This document shows positions 1-12,990 of a stretch of 64,000 nucleotides of DNA, in pieces. The notes under the pieces were generated by a model that saw nothing but the letters and a program-made list of their open reading frames with translations, made no database searches and was not told the DNA's origin. How positions within the stretch are numbered: the stretch's first letter is position 1; each line of letters opens with the position of its first letter. Both the position numbers and the translations under genes were made by a program. The stretch comes from Caenorhabditis elegans (Eukaryota > Nematoda > Chromadorea > Rhabditida > Rhabditidae): positions 6,448,001-6,512,000 of the forward strand of contig NC_003279.8 in the NCBI RefSeq assembly GCF_000002985.6. The letters run 5' to 3'.

Positions 1-3000
1 AATCGAAAGAAAGGATATCTAATTCTGATTGAAGGTGTTGGAACAGGAACAGCCACATTGACAACCAAGTTCAGTGATGCTTATTTGCAGGTGAGCAATC
101 TGCAAAACTACATTTACCTAGGATGTTTTTTTTTTCAGAAAGTAGCAGCGCACAACGTCGAACTCGCCGTCGTCGCAAATTTACTTTTGGTTCCATCTCA
201 AGATGTTTACTTGCCAGTTCACTCAGTTCTTCCATTCCAAGTTTTAATTGTCAAGCAGCGTGGAACAGAAATAGTGAACATGCCTAATCCGTCATACGAA
301 CTTCAAATTGATGGTGGTGATGTGGCGTCGCTCGATAAAAAAAGTTCATCTGTGAGAGCTCTGACGATTGGAAACACTGCAGTACATCTCTTGAGCAGCC
401 GTGAGTTGCATAAATGGATGTTTCTCGTTCAAAAAGAATTTTTCAGATGTCGATGTGCGCGCTAAAGCTGGATTACGTCCACCATCTACTGTCATTCATG
501 TGGTAGACGCCGAATCTGTCCAATGGCATGTTTCAGGAGATAATTGGATGCTAGAAACCGGAAAACAGTATACAATCAACGTTGAACTTCTTGATGAGCA
601 CGGAAATGTTATGTTTGTTGCTGATGTAAGTTAAGCTCTGAAAAATTGAACAAAAAACAGCTGTCAATTTTTAAATTTTACAACTTTTCAGAATTCCCGT
701 TTCGACACTCATATCGATGAGCAATTTCTTCATGTGGATTTCAAGTCTGAGAATGGTACCTGGTTCCTTGTGACTCCACTGAAACCCTCAAAAACTACTC
801 TTCGAACCAAATTTGTTGCTATTATTGATGCCAAGGGAAATCGAATTGCACAAAGTGGCAAAATTGGCGGAGAGCAGCGAGTAACTATCGTTGATCCTGT
901 GAGAATTGTTCCACCGGTTATCTATTTGCCATTCGTATCTGAGAAAAGATCACAAATTGATCTAACAGCAACTGGAGGCAGTGGATTGTTTGAGTGGACT
1001 TCTGAAGATGGACACGTGGCAACGGTGGATCTGCTAACTGGAAGAATGACTGCGAATTCATTAGGAAGCACTAAAGTGAAAGCAACTGATAAGAGAAATG
1101 ATCAGCTTCGTGACATTGCCAGTGTTCATATTCTCGAAGTGTCTGGAATCGGATTTGGAGAAACTGTCCGTGAGACATTCGTCGGAGATACTCTTACATT
1201 AAATATCAAGGCAACCGGACTCACATCTGATGGACTTTTAGTTGAAATGTCCGATTGTCGAAATATCCGTGCTCATGTTCAAATTACGGATAATGCGTTG
1301 CTTCGGCACGAGTCTTCAGCTGATTCGTCGCTTCCAATGATGGGCACTGGTTGTGGAACAATAACTTTCAAAGGACTGTCATCAGGAGATGCCCGAGTGT
1401 CCATCAGTTATTTGGGCCACAAAGCGAGCATCGATGTAGCAGTCTACGAGAAATTGTCTATTTCCGAAGAATCTTCATCAATTGCACTCGGAAGTACTCA
1501 CCCATTGACTGTGTCTGGTGGACCAAGACCGTGGATTTTGGATCCAGCAAACTTTTACAAAACACAAGAAACAAAGCAATCGCAACTTCAAGTCACATTT
1601 GAAAACGAAAAAGTTTTGTTCAAGTGTGGATCTTCAGAAGTAACAGAAGCTGTTCGTCTTCGTATTGGAAACCTCAAATCGTCAACGCTTCCACTTCCAA
1701 TTCACTCTGAAATTACAGTTTCGATTTGTTGCGCAAAGCCAACTCGTCTTGAAATTTTTGACAAGAAACAACGTCCATCCAAGTGCCCATTGAATGTTCA
1801 TTCAATGCTTATCAATACAAATGTAGAACTCGTTCTCCGTGGATCAGGAGTTTGTAATGGAGCTGCAACTCCGTTGGCCTCAATCAACGGGCTTTCACCG
1901 AAATGGACTACTTCTGATTCTGGTCTTTTGACGGTTAATCGTCATGGAATTGAGGCAGATGCGACTTCTGGAAAGGTGAGTTGATTCTGAAAACTAAGTT
2001 TTTTTTCACATAAATATATTTATAGAAAGAAGGCCAAGTTACTATTCAAGCTCAAGCTGGATCTCTCTCCACTAAATATGAAATCACAGTGAAAAAAGGA
2101 TTGAACGTCGAACCAGCACGTCTCGTTCTTTGGAATGAAGCTGTCTCAAAAGGAACGTTCACTATAACTGGTGGATCTGGCCATTTCCATGTCGATAATC
2201 TGCCAACATCAGATTCACCAGTTGCAATTGCTCTCCGTGCAAGAAGTCTCACAGTTACGCCGAAGAATAATGGACAAGTGAATCTTCGTATTTCTGATGC
2301 TTGTTTGGTTGGGCAACATGCCGATGCTTCCGTAAGAATTGCTGATATTCATTCATTGGCGATTGACGCACCGCAGTTTGTGGAAATTGGACAAGAAGTT
2401 GAAGTAGAGATTCTGGCTCAAGACGAAACTGGAGCTTCATTCGAAAAAGAACATCGTCCACTTGCTGACGCTCAACTCGATGCAAGTAACAATCATGTAA
2501 TTTTGACCAAAGTTGACGGACTTCGCTACACTCTTCGTGCCAACTCAATTGGAACTGTATCGCTGTCCGCATCATCAAAATCTTCATCAGGACGTGTACT
2601 CTCATCTAGACCACACACCGTTCAGATTTTCTCTCCTATTTTCTTGCAACCAAAAAGATTGACTTTGATTCCGGACTCCAAATTTCAGTTAGAAGTCGTT
2701 GGAGGTCCTCAACCGACGCCACCACTCGATTTTTCCTTGAATAATTCAATGATTGCATCCATTGAGCCTAATGCACTTATTACGTCGTCAGAACTTGGAT
2801 ATACAGCAATTACCGGAACTGTTCGTGTTGGTGATGGTCATGTTACCTTGGATACTGTTGTTCTTCGTGTTGCCTCTCTCGGTGGAATTATTCTGTCAGC
2901 GTCAAGCAGGAAAGTGGAAACTGGTGGAAGAGTAAACTTACGATTAAGAGGTATGTGACACTTTTCTTTCAAAAAAATTAATTATTTTTTATTCTTCAGG

Positions 3001-5597
3001 AGTGATCGCCGGAGCTGAAGACGAAGAACCATTTGCTTTTGGTGGAGCCATTTACCCGTTCAAAGTAACATGGAGCGTTTCTGATCCATCTGTTCTATTC
3101 ACAACTCATCCCCTCGGTGGAGATGTAGTCGAACCAACTGATAATCAATTTGCCATTTGGTTCAATGCTATTCGAGGAGGATCGGTTACAGTGAAAGCGG
3201 TTGTTGAGCTTAATGAGAAGGCAAGAAAGCATTTCACTGGAAGAACCTCTACTTTCACCGCTGAAACAACAATTACAGTGGAAGATGGACTTTCATTAGT
3301 TCAACCAGAAATGGATATTAATACTGTCAGAGTGGCGCCAAATTCTCAATTGAAGATGGTCACTGCATGGTAAGTGAATATTTTTGCAGATTGTTCTCCT
3401 TTTAAACAACTCTAATTTCATTAATTCAACTTTATTATTTACAGGTCTCAAGCATCTTTCTCAGTTCCTTCTGATTTCTCGAGCCGGATCGTCATTTCTG
3501 CGGACGGTCATTTGATAACAAACGGAAAAGAAGGATCAGCTGCAATTACCGTTCGTAATGTGAACAGCCCGGATAATGAAACTGTTCTCATTCCTGTGAC
3601 TGTAAGAAACGCTATATTTTTGTAGATTCACTTTTCCCTTTTTTCAGGTTTCTCGTGTCGCTTCTCTCGATGTTCACCCAACAATTGAACTTAAAAGTGC
3701 TTTTGAGAATTCTCCACTCATACATCTTCCTGTTGGAGCCCAAATCCAGCTAAACGTTGTTCCACGTGATGCTCGAGGTCGTCGTCTTGCGGCTGCCTCC
3801 AACAGTATCAATTTCAGACCACATAGGTAAGGAAAATTCCGATCTTTGAAAATTGTTTTTTTAAGATCCAAGATATTCACGGTATTCTTATAGATTCGAC
3901 TTGACCGATATTGTCGCCACCAACAGCAATCAGACACTGACAATCACACTGAAAACCGCTGGAGATACTGTTCTCAGAATTGGTGATGCTTCAAATACCC
4001 ACATTGCTACATTTATTCGTCTTTCTGCGTCTGAATCAATCCTTCCTCGAGCTGCTCACAAGTATGCAAACGATCTTGTTGTATCTGATGTGATTTGTCT
4101 TCAATCAAACATTTTCACTGTAGACGGATCTCGCTGGTCGTCTCAAAGTTCAAGTGAAGGAAGAATCAGTTGGCTCGATGAGAATCTCGGAGTTGCACAA
4201 CTCACAAAGGCTGGAAATACTTTTATCAGACTTCATGCTGATAAACAAACAATTCATTCGAAGATCTCCGTTGTATTGCCATCTTCTCTTCGTTTCCCTG
4301 ATGGTCAGAAACCAGAGTTTGTGAGCAATGATGAGCATTCGGTATTCGTAATTCCTGTCATTGCTGCAACCAATAATACTTCAGGAAGCAAAGTTTCGTC
4401 AATTTATGGAGGTGAGATTTGCTGTTGTTTCACATTTCATCCTCATCTTTGTTGTTTCAGAGTGCACTGCTGATCAAATTCGATCATTTGATGCGATTGG
4501 TGCTCCATTTGAATGTCAAGTTGCTTTCACTCGTCGTTCGAAGATCATTTCGGCTGTCAATTGGCTGACGGTTTCAGCAGTTTTCAGCCCAGTTTTTGGT
4601 TATGGGTGTGAAATTCGTCGATTTGATTCGAGTGTCTCAACTTCATCAATTGTTGTTCCCGAGGAACTATTGAAAGATCAATTTGATGCTAGAATTACTG
4701 CGAAATGGATTTCAGATGGTACAGTACAAGTAAATGATGCTACAATTGATGTTCCATTCCATTTCGCATTTATTGTCGAGGAGAAGGAGGTCAGTTACAC
4801 GAAGTTTTTTTTTAATATTTTACTTTTTCCAGCTCGTATTCTCAAATATGAATCAAATCGAAGCAGCTCTCTCCATCTGGGCGCCTACATACGACTCGAA
4901 GCACATAGTCGTTTCTGGATGTGAAGGAGATATTGTATCGGTCGAGAAAACCTCAAGATCAAGTGATAAACATTCTGCAAAGGCAAATGTGTTCTATAAC
5001 ATCCGTCTCAACATCAAATCAGCAGCTCTGTTCACTGAACATGCAAAGAAATGCCAAATTTCTGTTGAGAACACGTTGACTGGTCAAGTGATTCGTGTTC
5101 CTGTCACTGTTCAGTTGTTGGATGAGACTGCTAAACAAGTATACAACGGTAAGTTTCAACTACAGGATTCAATAAAATTCCTAATCGTTTCAGCACTTGA
5201 AAGTCGTGGGGTAGTAGATGTTCTTCTGATTCTTGCACATAAGTACTCTCACGCTATTCCAACGTTGCTGTGGACTTGTCTTGTCGGAATCATCATTCTA
5301 GTTATCGGAATTTATGTTAAGATGAATGTATTCGATAAAACTGGCTCATTTGGTGATAATACTCTCAATAACACGACACATCAAACATCGATGGCGAGCT
5401 CTTTGAGTAGCACAAATGGTGCGTTAATTTCTCTATCAGCCCAGAGTTTTTATAAATTAATTCCAGTGAGTCTTCGCGAACCAGTTTTTCGTTCAACGCC
5501 AATTGCTGGATCACCACAAGTATCCCTTCCGACGGCTCGCGATCGTCTTCGCAATCAAATGGGATCAGGTGGAGACAATAGACTTTGGTCTTACTAA
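1..5597 (+). CDS. npp-12: Nuclear pore membrane glycoprotein gp210 (NPP-12), 5' truncated by window
   Basis: Pore-membrane nucleoporin that anchors the nuclear pore complex and takes part in nuclear envelope breakdown (family knowledge). Twelve exons join in frame: 1-90, 139-400, 447-625, 692-1975, 2026-2950, 3000-3369, 3445-3601, 3648-3826, 3894-4411, 4461-4789, 4833-5148 and 5194-5597, giving about 1670 residues of the C-terminal part. The visible protein is a long run of beta-sandwich (Ig/cadherin-like) lumenal repeats, including a BIG2-like stretch near 950-1130. One hydrophobic membrane span (LLWTCLVGIIILVIGIYV, about 5263-5316) follows near the C-terminus, then a short Ser/Thr-rich cytoplasmic tail: the gp210 topology. 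The start codon and signal peptide lie before position 1. The gene name rests on family recognition plus the neighbouring rab-10. Confidence 0.93.
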
Positions 5598-5981
5598 AAT
5601 CCCTTCATACTTTTTGTTGTTTATGTGAATTTTGTATTCCCTTGTTGTTACACTTATATCTCCAAACATATTTCAAGTCCCACCCATCCACTTTCAGGAA
5701 GTTTTAGGGTTATTTCTTTCGTCTCTTTCCACCTCTAAACATTTTTTCAATCTCTAAATTTATTGTATCATGATTGTGAACTCTAATTTGGTTAATTTCC
5801 GTTTTCTCACTCCCCAGTTTACGAGTATTCGATGTTCCCCCCAAATCCCGATTTTCAAATATTTTTTATCCATAATTCATATCTTTTATTTTATTGTTAT
5901 TATATTTTGTTCACAGTGAACTGTTTCAATATTAAATTGACTTTATCATTTTTATACAGAAAACCTAGTTAGAAGTAATAA
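5598..5981. other. Convergent 3' ends of npp-12 and the MAM gene
   Basis: About 380 bases between two convergent stop codons. The stretch is T-rich, with no coding potential on either strand, and is best read as the two 3' UTRs. No repeat or RNA gene seen. Confidence 0.6.
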
Positions 5982-8926
5982 TTAAAAATGGAAGGGCAGT
6001 CTTGCATTGCTAAGCGGAATCAAAGGGTTCGAAAAAGAGGTGATTGGGAAAATTGGGATTCCACGAGCCGAAACAAGAGTTGGAGATATAGGAAGTATTC
6101 CAACAGGAGAAGCTAGAGATGATGGTTTTTCATCTGAATTAAATGAAATTGAAGGAGTCGGAGGAATAGGAAACAATGAAATTGGTGAAGTTGTTGATAT
6201 TGGTGGTTGATAAAGAATTGATTCAATCTGAAAAAAATATTTGTTTCAGATTATTTTCTTGGCTAAACGAAATTTCTTATAATTTACCGGTAACATTTTT
6301 AGATTCTGAAGAGCCGTCAGGCGAACCAATTGATTGGATTGTGGTTGGACTGGTGACGTCACTTGATCTAAAATTATCTAAAATTTATGAGAAACTCAAC
6401 AGTATTTATTTGTTTAACTTCTGGCGCACAACTTAATTTTTCCAAATCGTCTCCACCAGTTCAAAAGTAGAATATCGTCATTGGTGATTTTCTATAAATA
6501 CACTTCCAAAATAACCAAATATAATAATGAAACACTCCAAAGACGTTTTAGATGTTTCCAAATTTTCTGTCATTGATTCGGTAACTTGCCAAATTTAACC
6601 AAAAATGTAGATTTTATGAATTACTTCGAGCATTATAGTAGGTTCCAAACCTAGACAGTTGAAAAATTTCTAAAAAAGTACTTTGGGGTACTGTAACTTT
6701 CAATTTTTATCCTAGAATAAGCAACTTCCCCACTGACGATACTCTATCTTTAATTGATCCGGTACAAATTTATTTGAACCTTTGTAACTTCATATTATAG
6801 AAAAAATGAGGGTGAACAACTTTCCTCGGCCTCTGCTCAACCACAGGAAAACGCCCCTGGAATGCCTACAGAAATGCACCACTAAAAGTATAAAATAAAT
6901 TACCACACGTTAAAGTCTTTGATTCTCCATCGACGAGATCAATTGAGGAGAAAGCCACAAAATCGTTTGCACCAGTTATAGATTTAAGAATTAGAATTAC
7001 TGGAATTCCTTTTGGAACTGATTCCAATGAAATTAAAACTCGATTCCATCCATTTTGAGTTCCAGTTGAATCGGGAATTGATGAATCCTCTTTTTCAGTC
7101 CATATCACTTTTTCATTCATTGAACCAATATTTCGAAATGATAAAGAAGTCACAGATCCTTGACTATTAAACATTTGTAATTGAATGAAAGATGGTGCAT
7201 CAATTGGTAAACGAACTGGAGAAGATGTCAAAGTTGATTCACCAGCTGCTTCATTCACAATTTTAGATGGAAGAAGTTGAATATTCGTTGATTGCCAGGA
7301 ACAAATTGAAGAACGAAAATGACAAGAGATTGGAGTACATACATTTGATAATTCTGAATTTTTAAAAGTTATAGAGATGGTCCTTGGGATTTTTGTAGAA
7401 TATTATTCGCATTAGTAAAAAACAAGGAAAGAACGAAAAAAACGTTTTAGGGATCCGAATATTGTCTACAATATCAACTTACTTGAACTTCTCCGAATTT
7501 CTCTTCTTCGTATATCTTCTTCATCAAAAAACTTGGAATCTTGTCCCGCCCACATAACATTTGCAGGTGTTGCCACGTCAATTTCATCGACAGCAATGAT
7601 ATCTTCAGCAGTTTGAATATTATCACATTCAAATATAACACTTGTTTGATTATAATCTGGAATTGGAGGAAAAATGACACTTCGACGATGCCATTTGATT
7701 CTTTCTATCTCATTTGAGGATATGGTATCAAGTAAGATCTCGTCTGTTTGGTTTTTTAAAAGAATCTGAAATTATAAGTAAGAGTTTTCATAAATTTCAA
7801 ACTAAAATGGGAAAATACCCTCAAAGTCGCCATTCCACGACGTTGATACCGATATGCAAGTATTCTCATATGATCTGATTTTGAGATTTTCTGAGAAGTA
7901 ACTCTTGACGAGGGCACTGATGCGAACTTTCCTTGTGCAAGTAGGAATGGTCCTTCTGAAAAACGAGCGACTTTAAAATTCCCCATTTATGTTAGAGTGC
8001 GCAAGTTTCAAAGGACACACTTGGTGACCTTCCTAGATTTTTCAAAACTTGAAGTAAATGGTTTCAGTATACTAAATTACTTTCTCAATGTTTTCATTGT
8101 TACTACACGAAAATTACGAGTACAGAAGCGGATATTTAAGATTCCAAATTTCGGCATTTTGCCAAAAGATTGACCTAAAACATTGATGATTGTACAAAAT
8201 TGTAGATTTTCAAATATATATATTTAGTACTTTTGCCCCAATTCGAGTACATGTTTAGAAAAACTATAACTAAAACTGAAAAGAAAATTGTAAAAGTACA
8301 GATAACTGTAACTGATATCTCGCCACGATTCGAATAAATCGCGATTCTACCGTAGTCTCAATGAGAAAAACGGCCGACGTGGTACATTCCGTAGAACATG
8401 ATCTTTAAAAATGTCGGTAACTTTTTTAACATGTGACATCATCCGTGAGGGTCTACTAGACTGCTTGAATCTATGTGACTATAGTAAAATCGCGGCAAGA
8501 AATCGTGGTGATGAGCACATTGCGATCTACCGTATAAAACCTGTTTTGAGATAGTAGATGATTGTTGTGAATCTTTGTGCAAATAATAAATTAACCATTG
8601 AAGCTAAATTTCAGGTTCTCCGATCGGCCAATGTATTTAGTCATTTCGATTTAATAGTGAACATGCTATACACGAGATGTAGTCTAGAAGACATTAGAAA
8701 ATACATTTAATTTCTCACCAGAAGTGATAACATCGGGTGTCTTTGAAATATTTAGTAGTCCAGGATGCTGATGACGTGGAAGAATTGCCAACGAGACAAC
8801 ATTCCACGGAGGTCTGATATCCCATTCACAGGTTCCTTCGTTGAATGTACATAACTCCGTACAGTAAGAAATAGGTAGTACTACTAGGTAGATAATTTTG
8901 AAAAGCATTGCGTTGAACGGTGTCAT
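5982..8926 (-). CDS. Secreted protein with two MAM-like domains and a Pro/Ser-rich tail
   Basis: Exons read on the minus strand as 8926-8719, 7955-7819, 7765-7483, 7353-6904, 6367-6288 and 6227-5982. Every junction keeps phase and the model gives 467 residues. Residues 1 to about 23 form a signal peptide (hydrophobic core MLFKIIYLVVLPISYC). A MAM-type domain starts with CTFNEGTCEWD. A second one starts with CTPISCHFRSSICSW and ends with a Val-Asp-Gly...Cys motif. The tail is rich in Pro, Ser and Ile (residues about 385-467). The first four exons are well supported. The last two rest on phase matches and a good TTTTTTTCAG acceptor; a shorter ending near 6837 is possible. MAM domains usually mediate extracellular adhesion or dimerisation, but the partner here is unknown. 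Probably a T23H2 gene; I cannot assign a name. Confidence 0.72.
8310..8530. repeat. Degenerate inverted repeat (MITE-like) in intron 1 of the MAM gene
   Basis: The left part (around 8319-8365, containing tctcgccacgatt and cgcgattctaccgtag) is matched in reverse complement by the right part (around 8475-8525, containing atcgcggcaag and aatcgtggtgatga). Similarity is imperfect but co-linear over some 45 bases. It is probably the remains of a small palindromic DNA transposon. I saw no clear target duplication. Confidence 0.4.
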
Positions 8927-9364
8927 CTGTCATAATCCTGAAGTTGGTTAGAGTGACCTCGTTGGATATTCAACAAGTGACCGGTTTTCGGGGGGAGGGG
9001 GAGGACATGTCAATTATACAAGAGTAAGCAATGAAGGTAAAGATGGCTAGTTAGCATGTGGAAGAAGAGCAATTTATTTTATTAAGTCTCTGCGCACGAG
9101 AAGATTTGTAAGAAAAGTAAAAGGGGGAGGGAAATTGAAAGAAATGGAGAACATATTTAAACGATCATTAGTTAGAACAGGTAAGTGGAAATGGAGAAAA
9201 TGTTTCCTAGAAGGGAAGAATGTGAGGCAAAAATTCGAAAAAAAATGAGGGGGAAAGAAGAAGAAGCAAAAAAGATGTATTGACATTCAAATTCATGAAT
9301 ACCCGGATGAAACATTTACAAAACCAAATTGGAGAATAGAGAAGTAAGAGGGAAAAACATGAAT
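8927..9364. other. Spacer between the MAM gene start and the rab-10 stop
   Basis: Both flanking genes lie on the minus strand, so this holds the rab-10 3' UTR and the MAM-gene promoter. It contains a G-rich run (ggggggaggggg near 8990) and purine-rich tracts. The open frames are AT/GA-biased and show no protein-like features. Confidence 0.5.
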
Positions 9365-10472
9365 CTAGCAGCATCCTCCACTGCTACTCTGCCTCTGTGG
9401 TTGCACTGGATTCACCGTATCGCGGGATTGCTCGTCAGTGGAATCAGGCATCTGAAAATAAAAACAAATTATGAAAAAAAAACAATCGTATTAATGAAAC
9501 TAATTTAGATTATTCTGGTGCAATTTTTGACGAAGCGATTAAAATTTTTTGCATGATTAAAAACGAAGAAGTTTCGCTCTTCATATTTTGTACTAGAAGA
9601 GTAATGAGGACAAAAATAAAAAGGCTCTTAGATTTTTCAACTAATTACGAACAATTTCACAAGAAAAAATCAGATTCTAATGCATTTAGCAATCTAATTA
9701 TCACATTTTCGTCGATTTCAATACTATCAGAACATATATTCGCCCGTGCAAAGAATGTACTAATATATTTCGAATTTTCACATCCTTAATTTTAATTTTT
9801 AAAAACATTTTAAAACTTTACCTTAGCCAGAATTGCTTCTGCTAAATCGTAAAACGCTGTATCGACGTGAACATTCAATTTAGCTGAAGTCTCGTGGAAG
9901 CTGAAAATAAAAATTGTTTGAGATTATATATATATATTTTTTTATTTTTTAATCCTTTTTAATCTCCCAAAACGTACCTAATACCATGATCTTGTGCGAT
10001 CTTCTCTCCTCGTTCTCTGCTCACAACTCGTCTATCACTCATATCACATTTATTTCCCAATATCATTTTAACAACATCTTCCGATGCATGTTCGTCAATA
10101 TTGCGCAACCACTTTGCAATATTGTCAAAACTTTTCGCATTTGTGATATCGTAAACCAGCATAATTCCCATTGCTCCGCGGTAATATGATGTTGTGATTG
10201 TGTGGAATCGTTCTTGTCCAGCTGTGTCCCAGATTTGTAATTTAATCTTTTTTCCTTTTAATTCGATAGTTTTAATTTTGAAGTCGATTCCTGAATGAAA
10301 AAAGAAAATTATTTTGAAATCACTAGATTCTGAATAAAAACTAACCAATAGTTGAGATGAATGTGGTGTTAAAGGCATCATCCGAAAATCTGTACAGAAT
10401 GCAAGTTTTTCCAACTCCTGAGTCGCCTATTAGCAGCAATTTGAAGAGCATGTCATACGGTCGGCGAGCCAT
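9365..10472 (-). CDS. rab-10: Rab GTPase RAB-10
   Basis: Four exons on the minus strand (10472-10346, 10290-9978, 9900-9822, 9451-9365) encode 201 residues. The GTPase motifs are in order: P-loop GDSGVGKT, effector/switch region ending [28 protein letters not shown], and ETSAKLN. The C-terminus ends SSSGGCC, a double-Cys prenylation signal. It closely matches mammalian Rab10/Rab8. In worms RAB-10 acts in basolateral endocytic recycling in the intestine, in dense-core vesicle and receptor trafficking, and in dendrite branching (established for the family). The start [19 protein letters not shown] is the usual Rab10 N-terminus, so the start is secure. Confidence 0.97.
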
Positions 10473-12990
10473 TTTTCTTCTGAAATGAGAAAAAGTTGAG
10501 AACTAAAGTTGCACAAAAGTAAGAGAAAAGCACTTGAGTCATGGCAAATAGAACGAACACTTTGAGATTTCGAAGAAGTTATCAAGAGTTGACAATTGGA
10601 AGATATTTGGAAGAACTTTCTAATTTTTTTCTAGTTTTCCAAAATTAGGTTTTTGTCATAAAATGTTGTCAAAGAAAAAACAGGACAAAATAGTTAATTG
10701 TTGTTTCCATTATAACAAAAAAAAATTTGAACGGAGCTATTAACGCGTGCATGCGCAAATCACATCGATTAGCTGTTTCTGGGAAATTCTCGGGAAAAGG
10801 TGAACAGCAGCTGCTGGCTTCCTCTGCGGGTCACGAAAACACAAAGAGATCATTATAATTGTTATTTGGAAAGGAAGCGAATCTAAAACGGGTACAGGTG
10901 GACGTTTATTGATCGAAAGTGCTTTTTATTTGAAATTGAATGGTGAACTTTGCAATTTTGTAATGCAAAGTACGTTATCAGATGGCATGAGATGTGTGAA
11001 GTGATAAGGAATAAAATGTGAACGACATGTTCAAGAAACTGTGATTTTTCAATAATTTGTGATGAAATATTTTAGGAACAGAAATGAACATATTAATTGA
11101 TATAAAAACAATAGGAACACTAACTCATAATTATGATAGGTGAATATCAAAATGTGCTAGATTTTTTGAAGTTAAAAAATACATTTCTAATATTTTTTCA
11201 AATAATAAGTTTCAGCTGAAATTTCAGGGTGATTTCAGAAAGCTATGTTTTGATAAATTGTTTTGAAAATTAAAAGAAGCTACAGCAAAAAAAAATTAAA
11301 GAGAACATCGCTCCCTCGTAGTGTATAATTTTTGATTATCGAAAAAAATGAGTCAATGATGAAAAGGAAGTCGCAATCTCAAAACTTCAAAAATCAAAAG
11401 AAGCCGTTGCCTCTGTCATCAAAAATTCAGAAGACAAGGTTGTTGACAAGGGTCAATTCTCAGTGGTGGAGGGCATTGGGCGTGGTGAAATTTTTGAAGG
11501 CTAGTGTGGTTGGACCTCTACTAGATAGACAAAACCCCCGAAATAGACGTTTAATTTGATGAGATGGTGGAGAAAGAAAAGGACTCATTCTCTAGATGAT
11601 AGAGAGACCAGAGATACAGACAAGAGAGGGCGCCTCGGCCGTATGTTGAATGGGAGATCGATGGAACCGAGACAACGAGAAAAGGAATAGAGACGGAGAA
11701 AGAGAGAGAGAGCGCGCGTTGTTGGAAGGATGAAAAAGAAAAAAGACATGAGCTGCTTCACAAGAGCTTGGCGAAAGCAAAGGGCAAAGTGTTGACAGCT
11801 TAGTGGTGGTAGTTGGATCATGTGTTTTTATGTTTCCGGTGGGAGAAGGTTCAACAAAAAATGAAAAGAAAAAGTTCAAGCGGCATGAATCATTCTGAGT
11901 TTAAAACAAAATTATTGCGAAAATTAATATTAAAACCTTTTCACAAAACTTCAAGCTAATCTGTTCATGAAAATTTGAATAATAGTTTTTTCCCACCTAT
12001 TTAGAATTAACTTCATATTAACGAAATTAATTAACGAATCGAAAATTATGACTTTTCAGAATCATCTGAAGTTTTTTCACATTCCATGCTGCATGGAATA
12101 ATTTGATCCTGGAATCGATATGTTTTTATGGTATACTTTTTAACCTTCAATTTAGCTGGAAAAGTATGGAATAAATAATTCCCGAAGCTATGTACATATA
12201 TGTAGAATTATTGAATGATTGTGAGAACAACTTGACTTTAGCTTGAGTAGGAATCGGAATGGCTATCGACCGATCAACACTTAGGATTGTAAGAATGGCA
12301 GTAAGAATATATTGAAGAAAGAATGTTTGTTCATAGGAAGAGAAAGAGTATTGCGAAATCATCATCGCCCACTTTAGAATGGACGGGCGGTGAGCGGACA
12401 TAGAGAATTGTGAATGACTAATGCTTTTGCAGAATCTAGGGCAAAATCGTAGGAACAAACAATTGTAATACGGAGAAAACAATCATATCGATCGATGATC
12501 ATGGAGAAAAATGTGATTTAAGTGAGTAGACTTGGAAAAATTAATAAAAGCATGAATTGTCGATATTTTTCATTTATTTTCATTATAAAGCTCTTTAAAA
12601 ACAAATTAAATATTGAGAATGGCTTCGAAGAATATTGTTTCAAATATGTTCAATGGTGACACCTTGCGGATAAAATTAATGTAAAAATCATGGAACACAG
12701 ATTCACTGATATCTCATTATCTCAAGCAGTGTAATTAGAGATTTTTTGGAACAATTATTTTATAAAACTATAAATAAACCGTTTATACTACTCAAAGCCA
12801 AATATTCAAGCTATTACCATTTTTTTTCTAACTAATTCTTGAGCAATTAAAGTATTCCCCAGTTTTTATTTTGCAACGACTCCAGGCAAACACGCTCCGT
12901 TGCACTTGCCGCCAAGGCGTTGCATTCAAATCAGAGAGACATCTCATTCCGATTTCTGTTTTTCTTCCAATAAACGGTATTTTATGCCTA
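10473..12990. other. Divergent intergenic region between rab-10 and knl-2
   Basis: About 2.5 kb with no convincing exon. From about 11600 to 11720 there is a GA-rich block with gagagagagagcgcgcg, typical of promoter-proximal polypurine DNA. Open frames on the minus strand around 11585-11880 are the complement of that block (Leu/Ser/Phe-rich) and look like composition artefacts. The region probably carries both promoters. No tRNA or structured RNA recognised. Confidence 0.5.

Noticed and set aside
6007..6210. Plus-strand frame rich in Gly/Glu/Ile
   Set aside because: Starts with TTG and lies opposite the Pro/Ser-rich tail exon of the MAM gene, which has proper splice sites and stop.
11585..11880. 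Minus-strand open frames of 78-95 residues
   Set aside because: They are the complement of a GA-rich promoter-like tract (Leu/Ser/Phe/Arg-biased), with no start context or splice support.
12619..12684. ATG with a 21-codon frame upstream of knl-2, considered as a first exon
   Set aside because: It runs to a stop without a usable donor, and the start at 12991 leads directly into the SANTA domain.
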